A stretch of DNA of 64,000 nucleotides from Neocallimastix lanati (nom. inval.) (GCA_016946835.1 JACVTC010000010.1:2026001-2090000), one strand, 5' to 3'; counted from the stretch's first letter, positions 12,761 to 23,579 are shown. Numbers and translations: made by a program. Notes: generated by a model from the letters alone, not told the origin.

Positions 12761-13260
12761 TGATATAAAATGAAATATTCAAACCTTAATTAATATAAAA
12801 TAGTTTTTATTATTCAAACATAAATTAATGTCATAAATCAAATTTAAATCTAATGATTTCATAACAATTTCAATATGTGGCTTGTTTTTTATATATTAAT
12901 TATATTTATAATTAATAATAAATTTTATAGCATAAATCAATGTTTTAATTATATTCTTATTATTTTATATTTATATAGTTATTAAATATTTCCTTAAATA
13001 ATAATTATAAATATTTATATTCATTTAATAGTTTATTTTAATCACAAGAACAATTAATTAAATAGTTAATTATAACTAAATACCATAAAAATAAAGCATT
13101 TCTCTGAATAAGAGAGGAATTTTGTTGTGTTGTGTAATGCTAAGTAAGTTTGTAATTAAAAGTATAAGAAAGTTGTTAGATAGCTTTTTAAATATATGTA
13201 ATCTCAATAATAAATTAAAATAAATAATATTTTAATAAATTTAATAAATAAAACCCAACA
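12761..13260 (+). repeat. 3' LTR of Ty3-1
   Basis: 500 bp, starting TGATATAAAATG just after the purine tract and ending CCCAACA. A diverged second copy lies at 13432-13894. The two share the start, the internal ATGTGGCTTG block, ATTTCTCTGAAT, AAGAAAGTTGTTAGATAG and the TAATAAATTTAATAAATAAA end. Confidence 0.85.
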
Positions 13261-13431
13261 AAAGTGCATCGAACTTTTGAGTTGTACATCAAATTTTTAA
13301 TTCTTTATAACCCTTTCACCAATTATATATTTATAAACTATATTAATCAATGTTTAAGAATAATTTTATATTATTTAAACTTTAAATAATTTAATTAAAT
13401 ATTAAATTATTCCTATTTATCAATAATACTT

Positions 13432-13894
13432 TGATATAAAATGAAATATTCAAATCTTAATTAATAAAAAATAGTTTTTATTATTCAAACATAAATTAAT
13501 GTCATAAATCAAATTTAGATCTAATGATTTTATAATGTTTTTAATATGTGGCTTGATTTTTAAATATTAATTATGCGAATAATAATAAATTTTATAATAT
13601 ATCAATGCTTTTATTTAAATTTTTATTATTTTATATTTAATGGTTTATTTTAATCACAAGAACAACTAATTAATTAGTTATTTATAACCAATAACATAAA
13701 AATAAAACATTTCTCTGAATTAAGAGAAGTAAGTAAATAAGTTAGTGTGTAATTGAACGTGTAAGAAAGTTGTTAGATAGTTTTTAAATGTGTAATCAGA
13801 TATAATTATTTTACTTAAATAAATATAATCTTAATAATAAAATTAAAAAATAAATGAATAATACTTTAATAAATTTAATAAATAAATTCCAATA
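13432..13894 (+). repeat. Second LTR copy of the Ty3-1 family
   Basis: About 463 bp, in the same orientation as 12761-13260 and collinear with it, ending CCAATA where the first copy ends CCCAACA. The 171 bases between the copies hold no gene. It may be a solo LTR or the remains of a second element; I see no clear target duplication. Confidence 0.8.
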
Positions 13895-14332
13895 ATAGTA
13901 TCTTGAACTTTTGAGTTGTTTATTAACTTCTAATTAATAATTCCATATATAAACTTTAATATATTGCTTTTTATTGTTACTTTAATAATAACATTTTTTA
14001 AATTTAATTATTTTAAATAATATTTTTAAAAAAATAAAATCTCAAAAGCTTTTTAATTATCAAATTTAATTATAAAAATAATGAATAAAGTTTTTATTTG
14101 ATTATACAAAACATCAACATCCTTATTTGTATCCGAAAGGATTTGAATGCATTGAAATTGCATAAGTTTATTAATTTTAATTAATTCTTCAGTCATTTTC
14201 CTAACTTTAGTCCTATCTTTTAATTAATTGAAAAATTCTTAATTCTAAAATTTTTTTTAATAAATAATATTAAAATGTAACAAATATTTTTCCTCTCCAC
14301 TAAGTGATATATAACACTGTTTGAGGAAGTAT

Positions 14333-14611
14333 TGTTGGGATTTATTTATTAAATTTATTAAAGTATTATTTATTTATTTAATTTTATTATGATTACATAT
14401 ATTTATTCAAGTAAAATAATTATACTTGACTTCAATTTAAAACTATCTAAGAACTCTCTCAGGACGCTTTTCTCAATTCAGAGAAATGGATTATAAAGTT
14501 TTAATATTTTATTTTATGACAGTATTGAATAAATTGCAATTACATTTTAATATTAAATAAATAATACATTAACTAAGTAAATATAAATCATCAATAATAC
14601 TTCTCCCAACA
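14333..14611 (-). repeat. Solo LTR with TGTTGGGA...TCCCAACA ends
   Basis: 279 bp, bounded by the 8-bp inverted ends TGTTGGGA and TCCCAACA. Its first 150 bases on the + strand are the reverse complement of the 3' part of the LTR at 12761-13260 (the TTTATTAAATTTATTAAAGTATT block and the CTCAATTCAGAGAAAT block). It is therefore a related subfamily in opposite orientation. The 13895-14332 interval before it is AT-rich and has no gene. Confidence 0.7.
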
Positions 14612-14639
14612 AGAGATATTGATGGAACTATAAATTATT

Positions 14640-16007
14640 TATTATGAATTTATAATTTTAAATTTTTTATATTATTATTAATTTGTAAACTAAAATTGCA
14701 TTCCTTGATCGGAAATAATTTCATCAGGTAAACCAGACAGAAAATGATTTTCATAAAGGAGAAAGCAGTAACGCTAGCAGAAGGGACATTAGGAAAGGAA
14801 GAAAAGTGAGTCATTTTTGAAAAAGCGATCATCTATAACAGAAAGAATAATCAAGTCTTATGGAAAGAACATCAGGTTTTCTATTGGAAGAGCCAGAAAG
14901 GTAAACGATTTTAAAATTGAATTCAGATAAGAAAAGTACCCAATGAACAAGCTGAATCATTTTTTTTTTGTTTTTTTCTGATAAAGTAAATTACGAAGGT
15001 CAGAGAAAGTGATGAATGGAAGAGAAATTCATTCAAGTGATTCGATATTGACAAGAAGTTCTTTGTCGTAAATAAGGTAGTTTCTTTTTGCAGTAGTAAG
15101 CGATCTTGAAAGGATAGCTATAAGATGAACCATATTATCATAAGATGTTTTTAAGATAGTATGACACCAATAGCAAAATTATTGCTGTCAGTTTCAACCA
15201 TTAAAAGAAGATCACAATTTGGATAAGAGAGGATAACAATTGAAGTAAATTTTGAATTAAGAGTGTCGAAGGATACTTGGGCTTCATAAAACCAGCTAAA
15301 CGTAACATTTTTTTTTAGGAGAGCAATAATAGGCTCACAAAATTTTGCAAAGTCTTCAATAAAACGACTGTAGTAATTGATTAAACCAAGAAATTGTTGA
15401 ATTCTTTGACGTTGGTTGAGGCGAGCCATTCAAGAATAGAAGAAATTTTTTTAGGGTCAATAAAAATATCATTAGTAAAAATCCGGTGTCCTAAAAAATC
15501 TAAGAATTATAATGTCGGCTATGTAACTGAAAGCATATACACCAAGGATATCTTCAAATACATCATTAATGAATTGTTAGAATACTGTAGATTCATTCTT
15601 AAGATCAAAAGGCATAATCATATATTCAAAGTAACCAAATTTGCGAGTGAATGAGGTTTTGTATTTGTGCTCTTCTTTGAATGTTATATTATTTAGTTTT
15701 CGGTAATCAACAACAATTTAAATTCCTTATTCATTTTAGGAACGAAAAAGACAGGGGCCTAAACAGGAAATTTCGATTTTCTAATAAAGCCATTGGACAG
15801 TTTTTCGTCAATATGCTTCTTTAAAGCAGTAAATTCATTTTCTCTCAATAGATAAATAAAACTATAAAATATCATAGATTCAGGTTTAAGTTTTATTTCA
15901 TAGTCGTAAGGGCGATGAGGTGGAAGTTTGTTTGCAGATCTATTTATTTTTATATCATTATTATTATTATTCGAATTATTATCAATATTATTGTTTAAGT
16001 TGCTCAA
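14640..16007 (-). pseudogene. Ty3-2 reverse transcriptase, RNase H and integrase remnants
   Basis: The minus strand reads LPPHRPYDYEIKL and SNGFIRKSKFP from about 15920 to 15780, the start of a chromovirus-type reverse transcriptase. The palm is broken across frames; the catalytic motif survives as SYIADIIIL near 15530, so Y-x-D-D has become Y-I-A-D. The connection and RNase H start follow (QFLGLINYYSRFIEDFAKF; VETDSNNFAIGVILS, 15429-15151) and continue to about 15010. Integrase fragments near 14830-14690 read FSKMTHF and GLPDEIISDQGMQF in two frames, then stop. The coding is dead throughout. Confidence 0.75.
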
Positions 16008-17251
16008 TTTATTATTATTATTTGTATTATTAATAGTTTTTTTATTAGCAGTTCTTTAGAATCTGGTAATAATGTAGAATATTTTTCAACCCTACTACGT
16101 TTTACAGCTGCAATTATATCTTGGTATCTATCATTCCAACTATTAACTGAAAATATACTAGGGTTGGCATTTTGATTAAAGGAAGTTAGCCTTCTTCCCT
16201 TATCAAGTTTTTTTTGAATATAAGGAATTATTGTAATTTTCATAATTTGGATCACTTTGGAACATAGCAAAAGCAACTCATTCTTTCAAAACATGATCAG
16301 GTTGATGATAAAAATAACAAGTTTAAATTTATAGATTTTTCATCCGGTTACTTAAATCATCCATAACATCAGGGTTATTATTGTTATTAATTGAGTTATG
16401 GTTTATATTACTATTATTATAATAATTATTACCATCATTACTGTTCAAATTTGTGTTTCTAAAATTTCCATTATTGTTACTAATATTATAATTATTACCA
16501 TTGTTACCATTATTCTATTAAAATTTCCTTAATTATTAATTGTATTAAAATTATTATTAAATGGTGTAAAATTTGAATTATTATTATATTGATCTATGAA
16601 GGTATTATTAGAATTTAATCTTCCAGATTGGAAAAAATTATTTCTTCTATTATAGTTACTGGTATTACCGTAAGAACTCCACATTTCTTGGTTTCCATGC
16701 GTTTCATTTAATATATTTTCATACTTCTCGGCTAAGTTACAGGCAGTTTCGAGGTCAGAAGCTTCAGCCATGACGACTCTTTCATAAATCTTACTACTAG
16801 GTCTCAAGGCATTTTCATAATCAATTACTTAAATATCGGATTGATCTATAAAATCTAACTGATCATATAGCTCCAAGAATCTTGTATTAAAGTCATAGAT
16901 ACTTTCATATGGATTGATCATAATTTTCTTAATTTGTCGAAATTTGTCTTCTTTTATATTTTCTCTCCAATATTTCTTTTTAATTAAGTTTACGAATTCA
17001 TCTAGTGTTAGAATACGACCCAACTTAATTCGCTCTGAGTGAAGGACCCTAACAATATCATCCTCACAAGTTGCAATGATATAACTAAATTTACCTTCAT
17101 CACTAAATATACGCTCTCTTCTAAACCAGTCAGTAATACGGAACTTCCAGATCTCTGCATCTTTATTAACACCTCCAATCCTTGGTAGAATTCTAGTATC
17201 AACATCATTATTATCCACTAGTTCTATCGAAGGAGTAGATGAACCTGACAT
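16008..17251 (-). pseudogene. Ty3-2 gag and nucleocapsid region
   Basis: Starting at the ATG at 17251 (MSGSSTPSIELVDNND), the retrotransposon-Gag domain runs through AEIWKFRITDWFRRER, LGRILTLDEFVNLIKKKYW and YESIYDFNTRFLELYDQLD. After one in-frame stop near 16830 it continues through KIYERVVMAEASDLETACNLAEKYENI. A long Asn-rich tail follows. The zinc knuckle near 16290 is damaged: the second Cys is Tyr and the last Cys is lost. The + strand copy at 42778 is about 85-90% identical by eye and keeps an intact knuckle. Gag would form the particle and package RNA. Confidence 0.85.
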
Positions 17252-17803
17252 CTTCACACAATTCAGGATAAAAAATATTTTATATATAAGTTTAACAATA
17301 TATTCTTTTTAACTAATAAAAACTTGTTTAATATTTTATAACAATTAAATATATAATTTAGTCACTATTAAATTTTTTTTTACTATTTAATATTATTTAT
17401 TACTAATATTTATTACTATTATTATTATTTTTTTACATTATATAATAAACTAATAACTAATAATTAAAGGTTTATTCGATTTATTCTGGTTCAAACTCCC
17501 AGTTATCTTTAATTACAAATAAAATATTACAATTAATTAACTAACTTATCACTATTAACTTACTTTAACTAGTAATTAAAGACTTATTAGTTTTTATCCT
17601 GGTCCAAATTCCCAGCTACCTTTAATTAATTAGAATAAAATATATATATATATTTTTTGAAGTGTAATTATTAATTTTCATTTGATATTATATTTAAACT
17701 TAATAAATTAACCCACGAAAGTAATTATAATAAAATATATCTCTTTATAAAACACTTATAAAAATAAACAATTTTATTACTGCACATCCCGATATTTCCA
17801 CCA
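17252..17803 (-). promoter_or_regulatory. Ty3-2 leader and primer-binding site
   Basis: The minus strand has TGGTGGAAATATCGGG (17803-17788) just inside the LTR end. This form (TGG followed by the complement of an acceptor stem) is a standard primer-binding site for a tRNA 3' end, and differs by one base from the site at 42031-42047. The leader holds two copies of a 54-base element (17462-17514 and 17574-17627) with arms AATTAAAG and CTTTAATT and an inner CTGG/CCAG-like stem. The same pair is present in the leader of Ty3-A. Confidence 0.75.
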
Positions 17804-17808
17804 ATTTT

Positions 17809-17981
17809 TGATATACGAGACTTTTATGTGCTATATTTTAATTATAGTAATATAGTTATATCTCTATTTAATTTATTATTACTTTTCCTAAATAATTAAA
17901 AACTCCCTTTCTAAAATAATTTTATAAGAAATTGGTTATTATAAGGAATTTACATTTTAAAATTATATATTTAATAATATA
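17809..17981 (-). repeat. LTR-A, inner part of Ty3-2 5' LTR
   Basis: Matches the last 170 bases of the LTR at 41465-42024 in reverse complement (for example the block around GACTTTTATGTGCTATATTTTAATTATA). The remaining part of the same LTR continues on the far side of copia-2 at 23140-23579, which proves the order of insertion. Confidence 0.85.
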
Positions 17982-18175
17982 TGTTAAGTAAGCCAGCAAT
18001 ATGACACTGCTTAGTAATATTTATTATTAGTTTAATATTTTATTTATTTATTTAATATTTTATTTTTAATTTTAAATCTTTTCATTAATTATATAGAAAA
18101 TTTATTTACATTAATTTTTACATAAAATTATAATTATATCATAATGTACAATATTTTTACCATAAAACTTTAACA
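17982..18175 (-). repeat. copia-2 3' LTR
   Basis: 194 bp, TG...CA. It matches the 5' LTR at 22907-23134 except for two short deletions (a 13-base block after GTAAGCCAG and about 22 bases in the TTTATT tract). The minus-strand polypurine tract AGGGGGAA abuts its start. Confidence 0.9.
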
Positions 18176-18215
18176 TTCCCCCTACATTATATATTATAAT
18201 TTTTTTTCTTTTTTT

Positions 18216-20028
18216 TTATTTTTCTTTAAAAATTAAGTCTGTGAATTTTGTCATTTTAATACCTGGAATACTTTTTGTCAATGGATCTGCTAACATATCT
18301 TCAGTATTTGTATATTCTAATACAATCTTATTGTTTACAATATCTTCTTGGATGAATTTATATCGAGTATCTATGTGTTTGCATCTACCTTTGGAATTTG
18401 TATCTTGAGCTATAGCAATACATACTTTATTATCTACCATAATTTTTATTTTTATATCTTTATTTATCATTACTTTAAATAAATTTCTAAACCACATTCC
18501 TTGTTTAACACATTCAATTAAACTTACGTATTCTGCTTCGGCGGTTGATAAAGTTACTATTTTTTGTAATTGGGATTTCCATGAGATTGGGCTCTCACCT
18601 AACATAAATATATATCCATTAGTTGATCTTCTAGTTTTTTCATCGTTAGCAAAATCTGAGTCTGAATAACCTCTAAAATTATTATTTCTATTATAATATA
18701 TAGAATTTGTTTTTGTTCCTTTTAAGTATTGTAAGATCTGTAATAAAGCTTTGTAATCAACTTCAGTAGGATTTTCACAAAATCTGGATGCCTGATTTAC
18801 TGCAAAAGCTATATCAGGTCTTGATTTAATTGCAATATATAATAATGCACCTAGTAATGATTTATATTCTTTTACATTTACTGGTGATGAATTTTCTTGT
18901 TCTTTTAAGCTTATTTTTCTACATGGAGTTTTAATTTCTTTTATTTTTATTCATATTATATTTATTAATTATTTTATTAATATAATCAATTTGATTTATT
19001 TTATATCCATTTTTTGTCTTATAAATATTAATTCCAATTATTTTGTTAGCTTCTGTATCTTTTGAAATTTTATACTTATTTTTAATGAAGTCACAAGTGT
19101 AATTAATTTCTTTGTCATAACCTGTTATTAAAATATCATCTACATATAGAGTTAGTAAACTTATTAATTTATTATTTTTATTATATTTGCCAAAAAGGCA
19201 ATAATCTGTTTGATATCTTTTATACGCAATGCTGATAAGAAAATTTGAAATTTCTTTGTACCACATCCTACTAGCTTGTTTTAAACCATAAAGTGCTTTC
19301 TTAAGTAGCCAAAATTTATTTTTATCTTTATAATTTTTATCTCCTTCAGGGATCATAATATAAATTTTTTCTTCCAATTCTGCATTCAGGTAAGCGGCTT
19401 TTATATCCATCTGTCTTAATTTCCAATTATTTATAGCAGCTATTGCTACAGTAAGTCTAAGACTATCAGCCTGAATTGGAGAATATGTTTCTATGAAATC
19501 TTCAACTGGAACTTGTTGAAAACCACGAGCAACCAATCTCGCTTTTCTTTTATTGTTTTCCTTTTTTGTAAATACCCATTTTGTATCTATGATATGAGCA
19601 TTTTTAGGAATATTATTAACTATTTTCATAACTTTATTGTTATAAAGATTTGAAAGTTCTTCTTTTATCGCAATTTTCCATTCTTCAGCATCTTTTGAGT
19701 TAACTGCTTGAGAATATGTATATGGTACATTTATACTAATATTTAAAGTTTTATGTTTTTTATTGTTGTTTGTTAATTCTAATTTTCTTTGTATAAGAGG
19801 TTCATTTTCTGAATCACTAGAATAATCATTTTCATTGTTTATATTCCTTTTTCTTTTAAAATTATTGCTATTGTTATTATTAACATAATTTCTAATTTTA
19901 TTATTATCAATATTATTATTCTTATTCTTGTTCAAATTATCATTTTCATAAATATAAGAATTATTTTTACTATCAACAATGTTATTATTATTATTATTAT
20001 TATCGTTACTATTATTATTTATATTCAT
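18216..20028 (-). pseudogene. copia-2 reverse transcriptase and RNase H (one frameshift)
   Basis: From 20028 an Asn-rich leader runs into a complete RVT_2 domain: EEWKIAIKEELSNLYNNKV, WVFTKKEN, KARLVARGFQQVPVEDFIETYSP, MDIKAAYLNAELEEKIYI, LKKALYGLKQASRMWY and the catalytic LYVDDILITG. One shift in an A-rich run near 18930 moves the rest into another frame: YKSLLGALLYIAIKSRPDIAFAV, then the RNase H with YSDSDFA, the catalytic Glu in STAEAEYVSL, and DPLTK, ending with the stop at 18216. The two halves together make a full-length pol end. Role: copying element RNA to DNA in the cytoplasmic particle. Confidence 0.9.
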
Positions 20029-20416
20029 CTTATTATTTTCAATGTTATTGTTAATATTTATTTTATTATTTTCATTTATAATATTGTTATAATTATTTAT
20101 TTTATTATTTTTATTTATACTATTATTATTATTTATTTTATTATTTTCATTTATACTATTATTATTATTTGAGTGATTTTTTAATTGTAAAATATTTTCA
20201 ATTAAATTATTATTTTGAGTATTTGAATTTTTATTTTGAATGTTATTATCATTGTTAGAATCAGGATTATAATTGAATTTTTTTAAAGTTAGAATTTATA
20301 TCAGGATTTTTCCCCTCAATTAACAAATCACGAAAATTAATAATTGAGTCAATATATTTATCACAGAATAAGGTAGTATTAATTGTACCTGGCATGTCTT
20401 CAATAAAATAGACATC
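20029..20416 (-). other. copia-2 Asn-rich linker
   Basis: The minus strand codes for Asn, Ile and Lys repeats between integrase and reverse transcriptase, apart from a short conserved piece just after 20416 (VYFIEDMPGTINTTLF). This is normal for the copia elements here, and it has no recognisable domain. Confidence 0.7.
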
Positions 20417-21518
20417 TCATGCAAAGATAATGGAGTTTGTAGATATATCTAAAATTTTATATCCTAAAAAGTCATTAGCGTAACCAAGAAATATACCAGG
20501 TTTAGTATTATTATCAAATTTGTTGGTTTTGCGATTATTGTAGAAAAATACTTTACAACCAAAAACCTTTAAATATGATATATCAACTGGTTTATTGAAA
20601 AAGACCTCATCAAGTATTTTATTATGGATACATTGGTGAGGATTAATGTTATATAAATAAGAGGCACACAAAACAGCAGAACCCAAAATTTTATAGAGAG
20701 TTAGCAGAATTTAGAAGAGTAGTTATACAATAATTTTAAGTTTGGTTTAAGCCTTCTGCACGGCCATTTTGTTGTGGATAACCAGGAACAGAATGAATGA
20801 AGTTTATTCCATTAGCCTTTAAATATTCAATAAGATTATGATTAATATACTCGGTTCCATTATCTGATTTCAAATTAATAATTTTATATGGAGTTGAATT
20901 AGTAATAAGTTTGTGAAAATTAATAAATGCATTATAAACATCGCTTTTATTTTTAATTAAGTAAACCCAACATTTTCTTGAAAAATCATCAAGGAAAGTA
21001 ACATAATAATTATATCCATTGTATGAAGTTTCAAGCTTTCCAACTACGTCAGTGTGTATGAGTTCTAAAGGTTTTTCTACATTGTTTGGGGAATTATAAA
21101 AAGGTTTTCTTTTTAATTTACTGATTTTGCATTGGTGACAGTCCTTATTATTATTATTGTAAGCATGTTCTATAACAAAGTTCTTAATATCCTTGTTGTT
21201 ATAATGTCCCAATCTGGCATGCCATAGTGATGTGTCTATATTAGATATTTGATTGATTATATTAATATTGTTCGTTGGAGTAGTATTAAATGAAAATGAA
21301 TTTTCATCATCTGCATAAATATTTGCAATGATTTTATTATTTTTGAATATTTGTAACCTATCTTTGTTATTGATTTTTTCCATAATAATTTTGCATCCAT
21401 TATTGAGAATCGAGTGTGTTGAAATTAAATTATTTTTAATATTTGACGCGTAGTGTACGTCAGATAATGTAAATTTATTATTTTTAAAGTTTCCTTTCGT
21501 AGGTGCCAATATATTCAA
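20417..21518 (-). pseudogene. copia-2 integrase (stop and frameshift after the core)
   Basis: The 260-residue frame at 21518-20736 holds the end of the protease region, the pre-integrase zinc domain (LWHARLGHYNNKDI, then CHQCKISKLKR) and the integrase core. All three catalytic residues are present: Asp in ELIHTDVVGK, Asp in LKSDNGTEY and Glu in QQNGRAEGLNQ. A stop follows directly, then the reading continues in another frame from 20686 (SAVLCASYLYNINPHQ, VDISYLKVFGCKVFFYN, KPGIFLGYANDFLGYKILD). That region lies C-terminal to the core in copia integrases. Role: inserting element DNA into the chromosome. Confidence 0.88.
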
Positions 21519-22084
21519 TAGTGTCTAGATTCCCATATTTGGATACACAATACTTTTATTCTTAATATTCTTTATATTTTTAAAATTTTTATAACTGTTA
21601 AATTAGGTTGATACCAGTACCACTATCTCTAATCCAATGAGTTGAATTTTTGTTATTAATGTTTTTTATATTGTTACAATTATTGATGACAGAAATGTTT
21701 CCTAAAAAATTTATATATGTTTCGTCATCATTAATATTTGTATCCATAGTCTTTGCATTATCTTCATCACGATTTTCATTTCTTACTATATTAGGGTGAT
21801 ATTTATTTTTATAATTATTTCTTGAATTTGAATATCTTTTATTTTTATATTGATTCTGTTTAATATTAGTTTCTTCTTTATTCAGAAGGTTAAATTTACA
21901 ATGGTCTGTTAAATGACCTTTTGTTTTGCAAATATGGCAATAATATTCTTTATTTTCTCTAATGTTAGTTTTATTAAAAGTTTTATTATTTTCTTGTTTT
22001 TTATTAATATTATTAACACTTTCCTCTTTGATATTGTTATTTGAAGATTTTAGTATATTAGCTTTTTCGAAAAAATCGTGTCTT
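21519..22084 (-). pseudogene. copia-2 nucleocapsid and protease region
   Basis: In the frame after the shift near 22085 the minus strand codes for a Lys/Asn-rich segment, then a zinc knuckle CHICKTKGHLTDHC (CX2CX4HX4C, near 21930-21890), then after about 80 residues the protease active site HWIRDSGTG near 21635. A stop follows about 5 codons later, and frame is regained near 21518. Knuckle and protease Asp are intact. Confidence 0.8.
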
Positions 22085-22801
22085 TTATAACTCAGTCACT
22101 AATTTATCAAAAGTATTAAAATTATAAATGGGTGGTGAATTAATACCGATTTTATATAACTCATGTATAGAGTATTGTAATTTTGTTTCTTCATCTAATG
22201 CTGTTATCTTTAATTTTTCACTTTCTTTTTGATATTGGTTAAATAAATTATTTAATTCATTTATATATTGTATATAATCGTTATCAATAATTTTTAAATT
22301 AACCATTTTTAGTTTGAGAGCATTAAATAATGCTTGACCTGATTGATAGAAACGTTTTTGTAATCTTTCTATCATTTGGAAAGAAGTTCTACACCCTTTT
22401 AAGTAGATTTTGGAGGATTCATCAAGGCTGTTAATAATTATTGTTTTTACAGCACTATCAGACTTAATTTGTTCCCTTGACATTTCAGTACTTTTGATAT
22501 TTTTATCTATATATGTGTCATAGTCAAGGGCAATTAAATGTCTTCTCAGGGGATTGTACCATGATAAAAAGTTTTCCTTAGTAAGTTTGAAATTTTTAAT
22601 TTCAAAAACAGATTTGTTAACGTTTCCAAAATAATGAAATTTATTTATAATTATATTTTTGTCGTTTGAGGTAGATTCTTCGAAAGAGATAAATTTATTG
22701 TCCTTAATTTCTGTAGGAGATTCATTATCCTTGGTTTCTGTAGGAGTCGATGAACTTGAGCTCTCTTCGATAGACTTATCCACGTTTTTTCTTTTACCCA
22801 T
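22085..22801 (-). CDS. copia-2 Gag (capsid part)
   Basis: 239 codons from the ATG at 22801 (MGKRKNVDKS) to a stop at 22085. After a Ser/Thr/Glu-rich start the protein has the copia Gag pattern: FKLTKENFLSWYNPLRRHLIALD, SAVKTIIINSLDESSKIYLKGCRTSFQMIERLQKRF (broken here as F-Q-M-I-E-R-L), then LKMVNLKIIDNDYIQYINELNNLFNQY. The zinc knuckle follows in the next frame, so the stop is either a one-base lesion or marks a Gag/Pol boundary. I favour a lesion, since copia elements usually have one continuous frame. Role: particle shell and RNA packaging. Confidence 0.8.
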   Translation of the reverse strand: MGKRKNVDKSIEESSSSSTPTETKDNESPTEIKDNKFISFEESTSNDKNIIINKFHYFGNVNKSVFEIKNFKLTKENFLSWYNPLRRHLIALDYDTYIDKNIKSTEMSREQIKSDSAVKTIIINSLDESSKIYLKGCRTSFQMIERLQKRFYQSGQALFNALKLKMVNLKIIDNDYIQYINELNNLFNQYQKESEKLKITALDEETKLQYSIHELYKIGINSPPIYNFNTFDKLVTEL

Positions 22802-22881
22802 TTTATAAAACATTAATTTTATATATAAGAATTTAATAAAAAAATTATTTAAATGTAAAGAAAAATTTTGTTGTAGTGTAT

Positions 22882-22906
22882 CGTTAGAGTGTTGAGACTC
22901 TTAATC
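22882..22906 (-). promoter_or_regulatory. copia-2 primer-binding site, tRNA-Lys anticodon arm
   Basis: Directly inside the 5' LTR the minus strand reads GATTAAGAGTCTCAA. Its complement TTGAGACTCTTAATC is the anticodon arm of eukaryotic tRNA-Lys with anticodon CUU, and TAGAG, as in the D arm, lies a few bases away. This is the arrangement known for Drosophila copia, which is primed by a cut half of initiator tRNA. That tRNA-Lys plays this part here is inference from the match and its exact position. Confidence 0.8.
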
Positions 22907-23134
22907 TGTTAAGTAAGCCAGTACACTCAACGGAAATATGACACTACTTAGTAATATTTATTATTAGTTTAATATTTTATTTATTTATTTAATATTTTAT
23001 TTATTTATTTTCAACTCCGAATTTTTAATTTTAAATCTTTTCATTAATTATATAGAAAATTTATTTACATTAATTTTTACATAAAATTATAATTATATCA
23101 TAATGTACAGTATTTTTACCATAAAACTTTAACA
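22907..23134 (-). repeat. copia-2 5' LTR
   Basis: 228 bp, TG...CA, ends TGTTAA/TTAACA. It abuts the primer-binding site on one side and the ATATA duplication (23135-23139) on the other. Confidence 0.9.
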
Positions 23135-23139
23135 ATATA

Positions 23140-23579
23140 AAATATATTTAAAAAATATAATATAAAATATATATATAAGAATATAATATCTACATTTAAA
23201 TAATACATGTATATTATATGTAAAAATATAAAATAAATATAAAATAATATATTATAAAATAAGATTATTTAAATCCTATTAAAGTTAAATATAATAATAT
23301 TCTTATATTTAACTTATATTATTATATTATATTAGAATATAATATAATAATATTAGAAAATAATATAAAATTATAATTTAATATATATTATAAAATGAAT
23401 ATATAATTCAATATATTATAAAATAATATATAATTTAATATATTTTATAATTGTAATTATAATATAATAATGAATAACTAATAATATATTATAAAAATTA
23501 TTATTAAAAAGATATATATTTAATATTTAATGATTATTAAATATACAAATATGTTACTACACATATTTGTTTTAGATCA
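23140..23579 (-). repeat. LTR-A, outer part of Ty3-2 5' LTR
   Basis: Continues the LTR-A broken at 17981. It ends (minus-strand start) with TGATCTAAAACA and the 10-bp-arm hairpin ACAAATATGT/ACATATTTGT at about 23548-23573, as in the copies at 41465 and 57730. Confidence 0.85.

Larger units (their letters stand above)
8325..13260 (+). mobile_element. Ty3-1: decayed Ty3 element with 3' LTR
   Basis: The order is protease, reverse transcriptase, RNase H, H2C2 zinc finger, a misplaced second protease relic, a Lys/Asn-rich spacer, then the GPY/F module, a purine-rich tract (AAGGTGGGACGAA) and an LTR at 12761-13260. This is Ty3 order. Gag, the 5' LTR and the integrase catalytic core are absent. The protease and reverse transcriptase closely resemble those of Ty3-A at 41.5-46 kb, so they are one lineage. 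Confidence 0.85.
17982..23134 (-). mobile_element. copia-2: nearly complete Ty1/copia retrotransposon
   Basis: Bounded by LTRs at 22907-23134 (5') and 17982-18175 (3') and flanked by ATATA on both sides. It has a primer-binding site, gag with zinc knuckle, protease, integrase, Asn-rich linker, reverse transcriptase, RNase H and a polypurine tract (complement TTCCCCCT at 18176-18182). Catalytic residues are intact in protease (DSG), integrase (D, D, E), reverse transcriptase (YVDD) and RNase H. The lesions I can see are a few frameshifts and stops, which makes it the best-preserved pol in the window. Confidence 0.9.
14640..23579 (-). mobile_element. Ty3-2: Ty3 element split by copia-2
   Basis: Minus-strand order: 5' LTR (family A; 23579-23140 plus 17981-17809, interrupted by copia-2), primer-binding site, leader, gag, then a reverse transcriptase, RNase H and integrase of a different (chromovirus-like) type. 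Protease is missing. Integrase is truncated at about 14640, next to the solo LTR, and no 3' LTR is seen. The insertion of copia-2 in the 5' LTR carries an ATATA duplication (17977-17981 and 23135-23139). Confidence 0.8.

Noticed and set aside
15394-15654. 86-codon + strand frame
   Set aside because: Lies opposite the Ty3-2 reverse transcriptase relic, whose minus-strand motifs explain the region.
22882-22906. A tRNA-Lys gene
   Set aside because: Only the D-arm edge and anticodon arm match; acceptor and T arms are missing, and the position against an LTR fits a primer-binding site.
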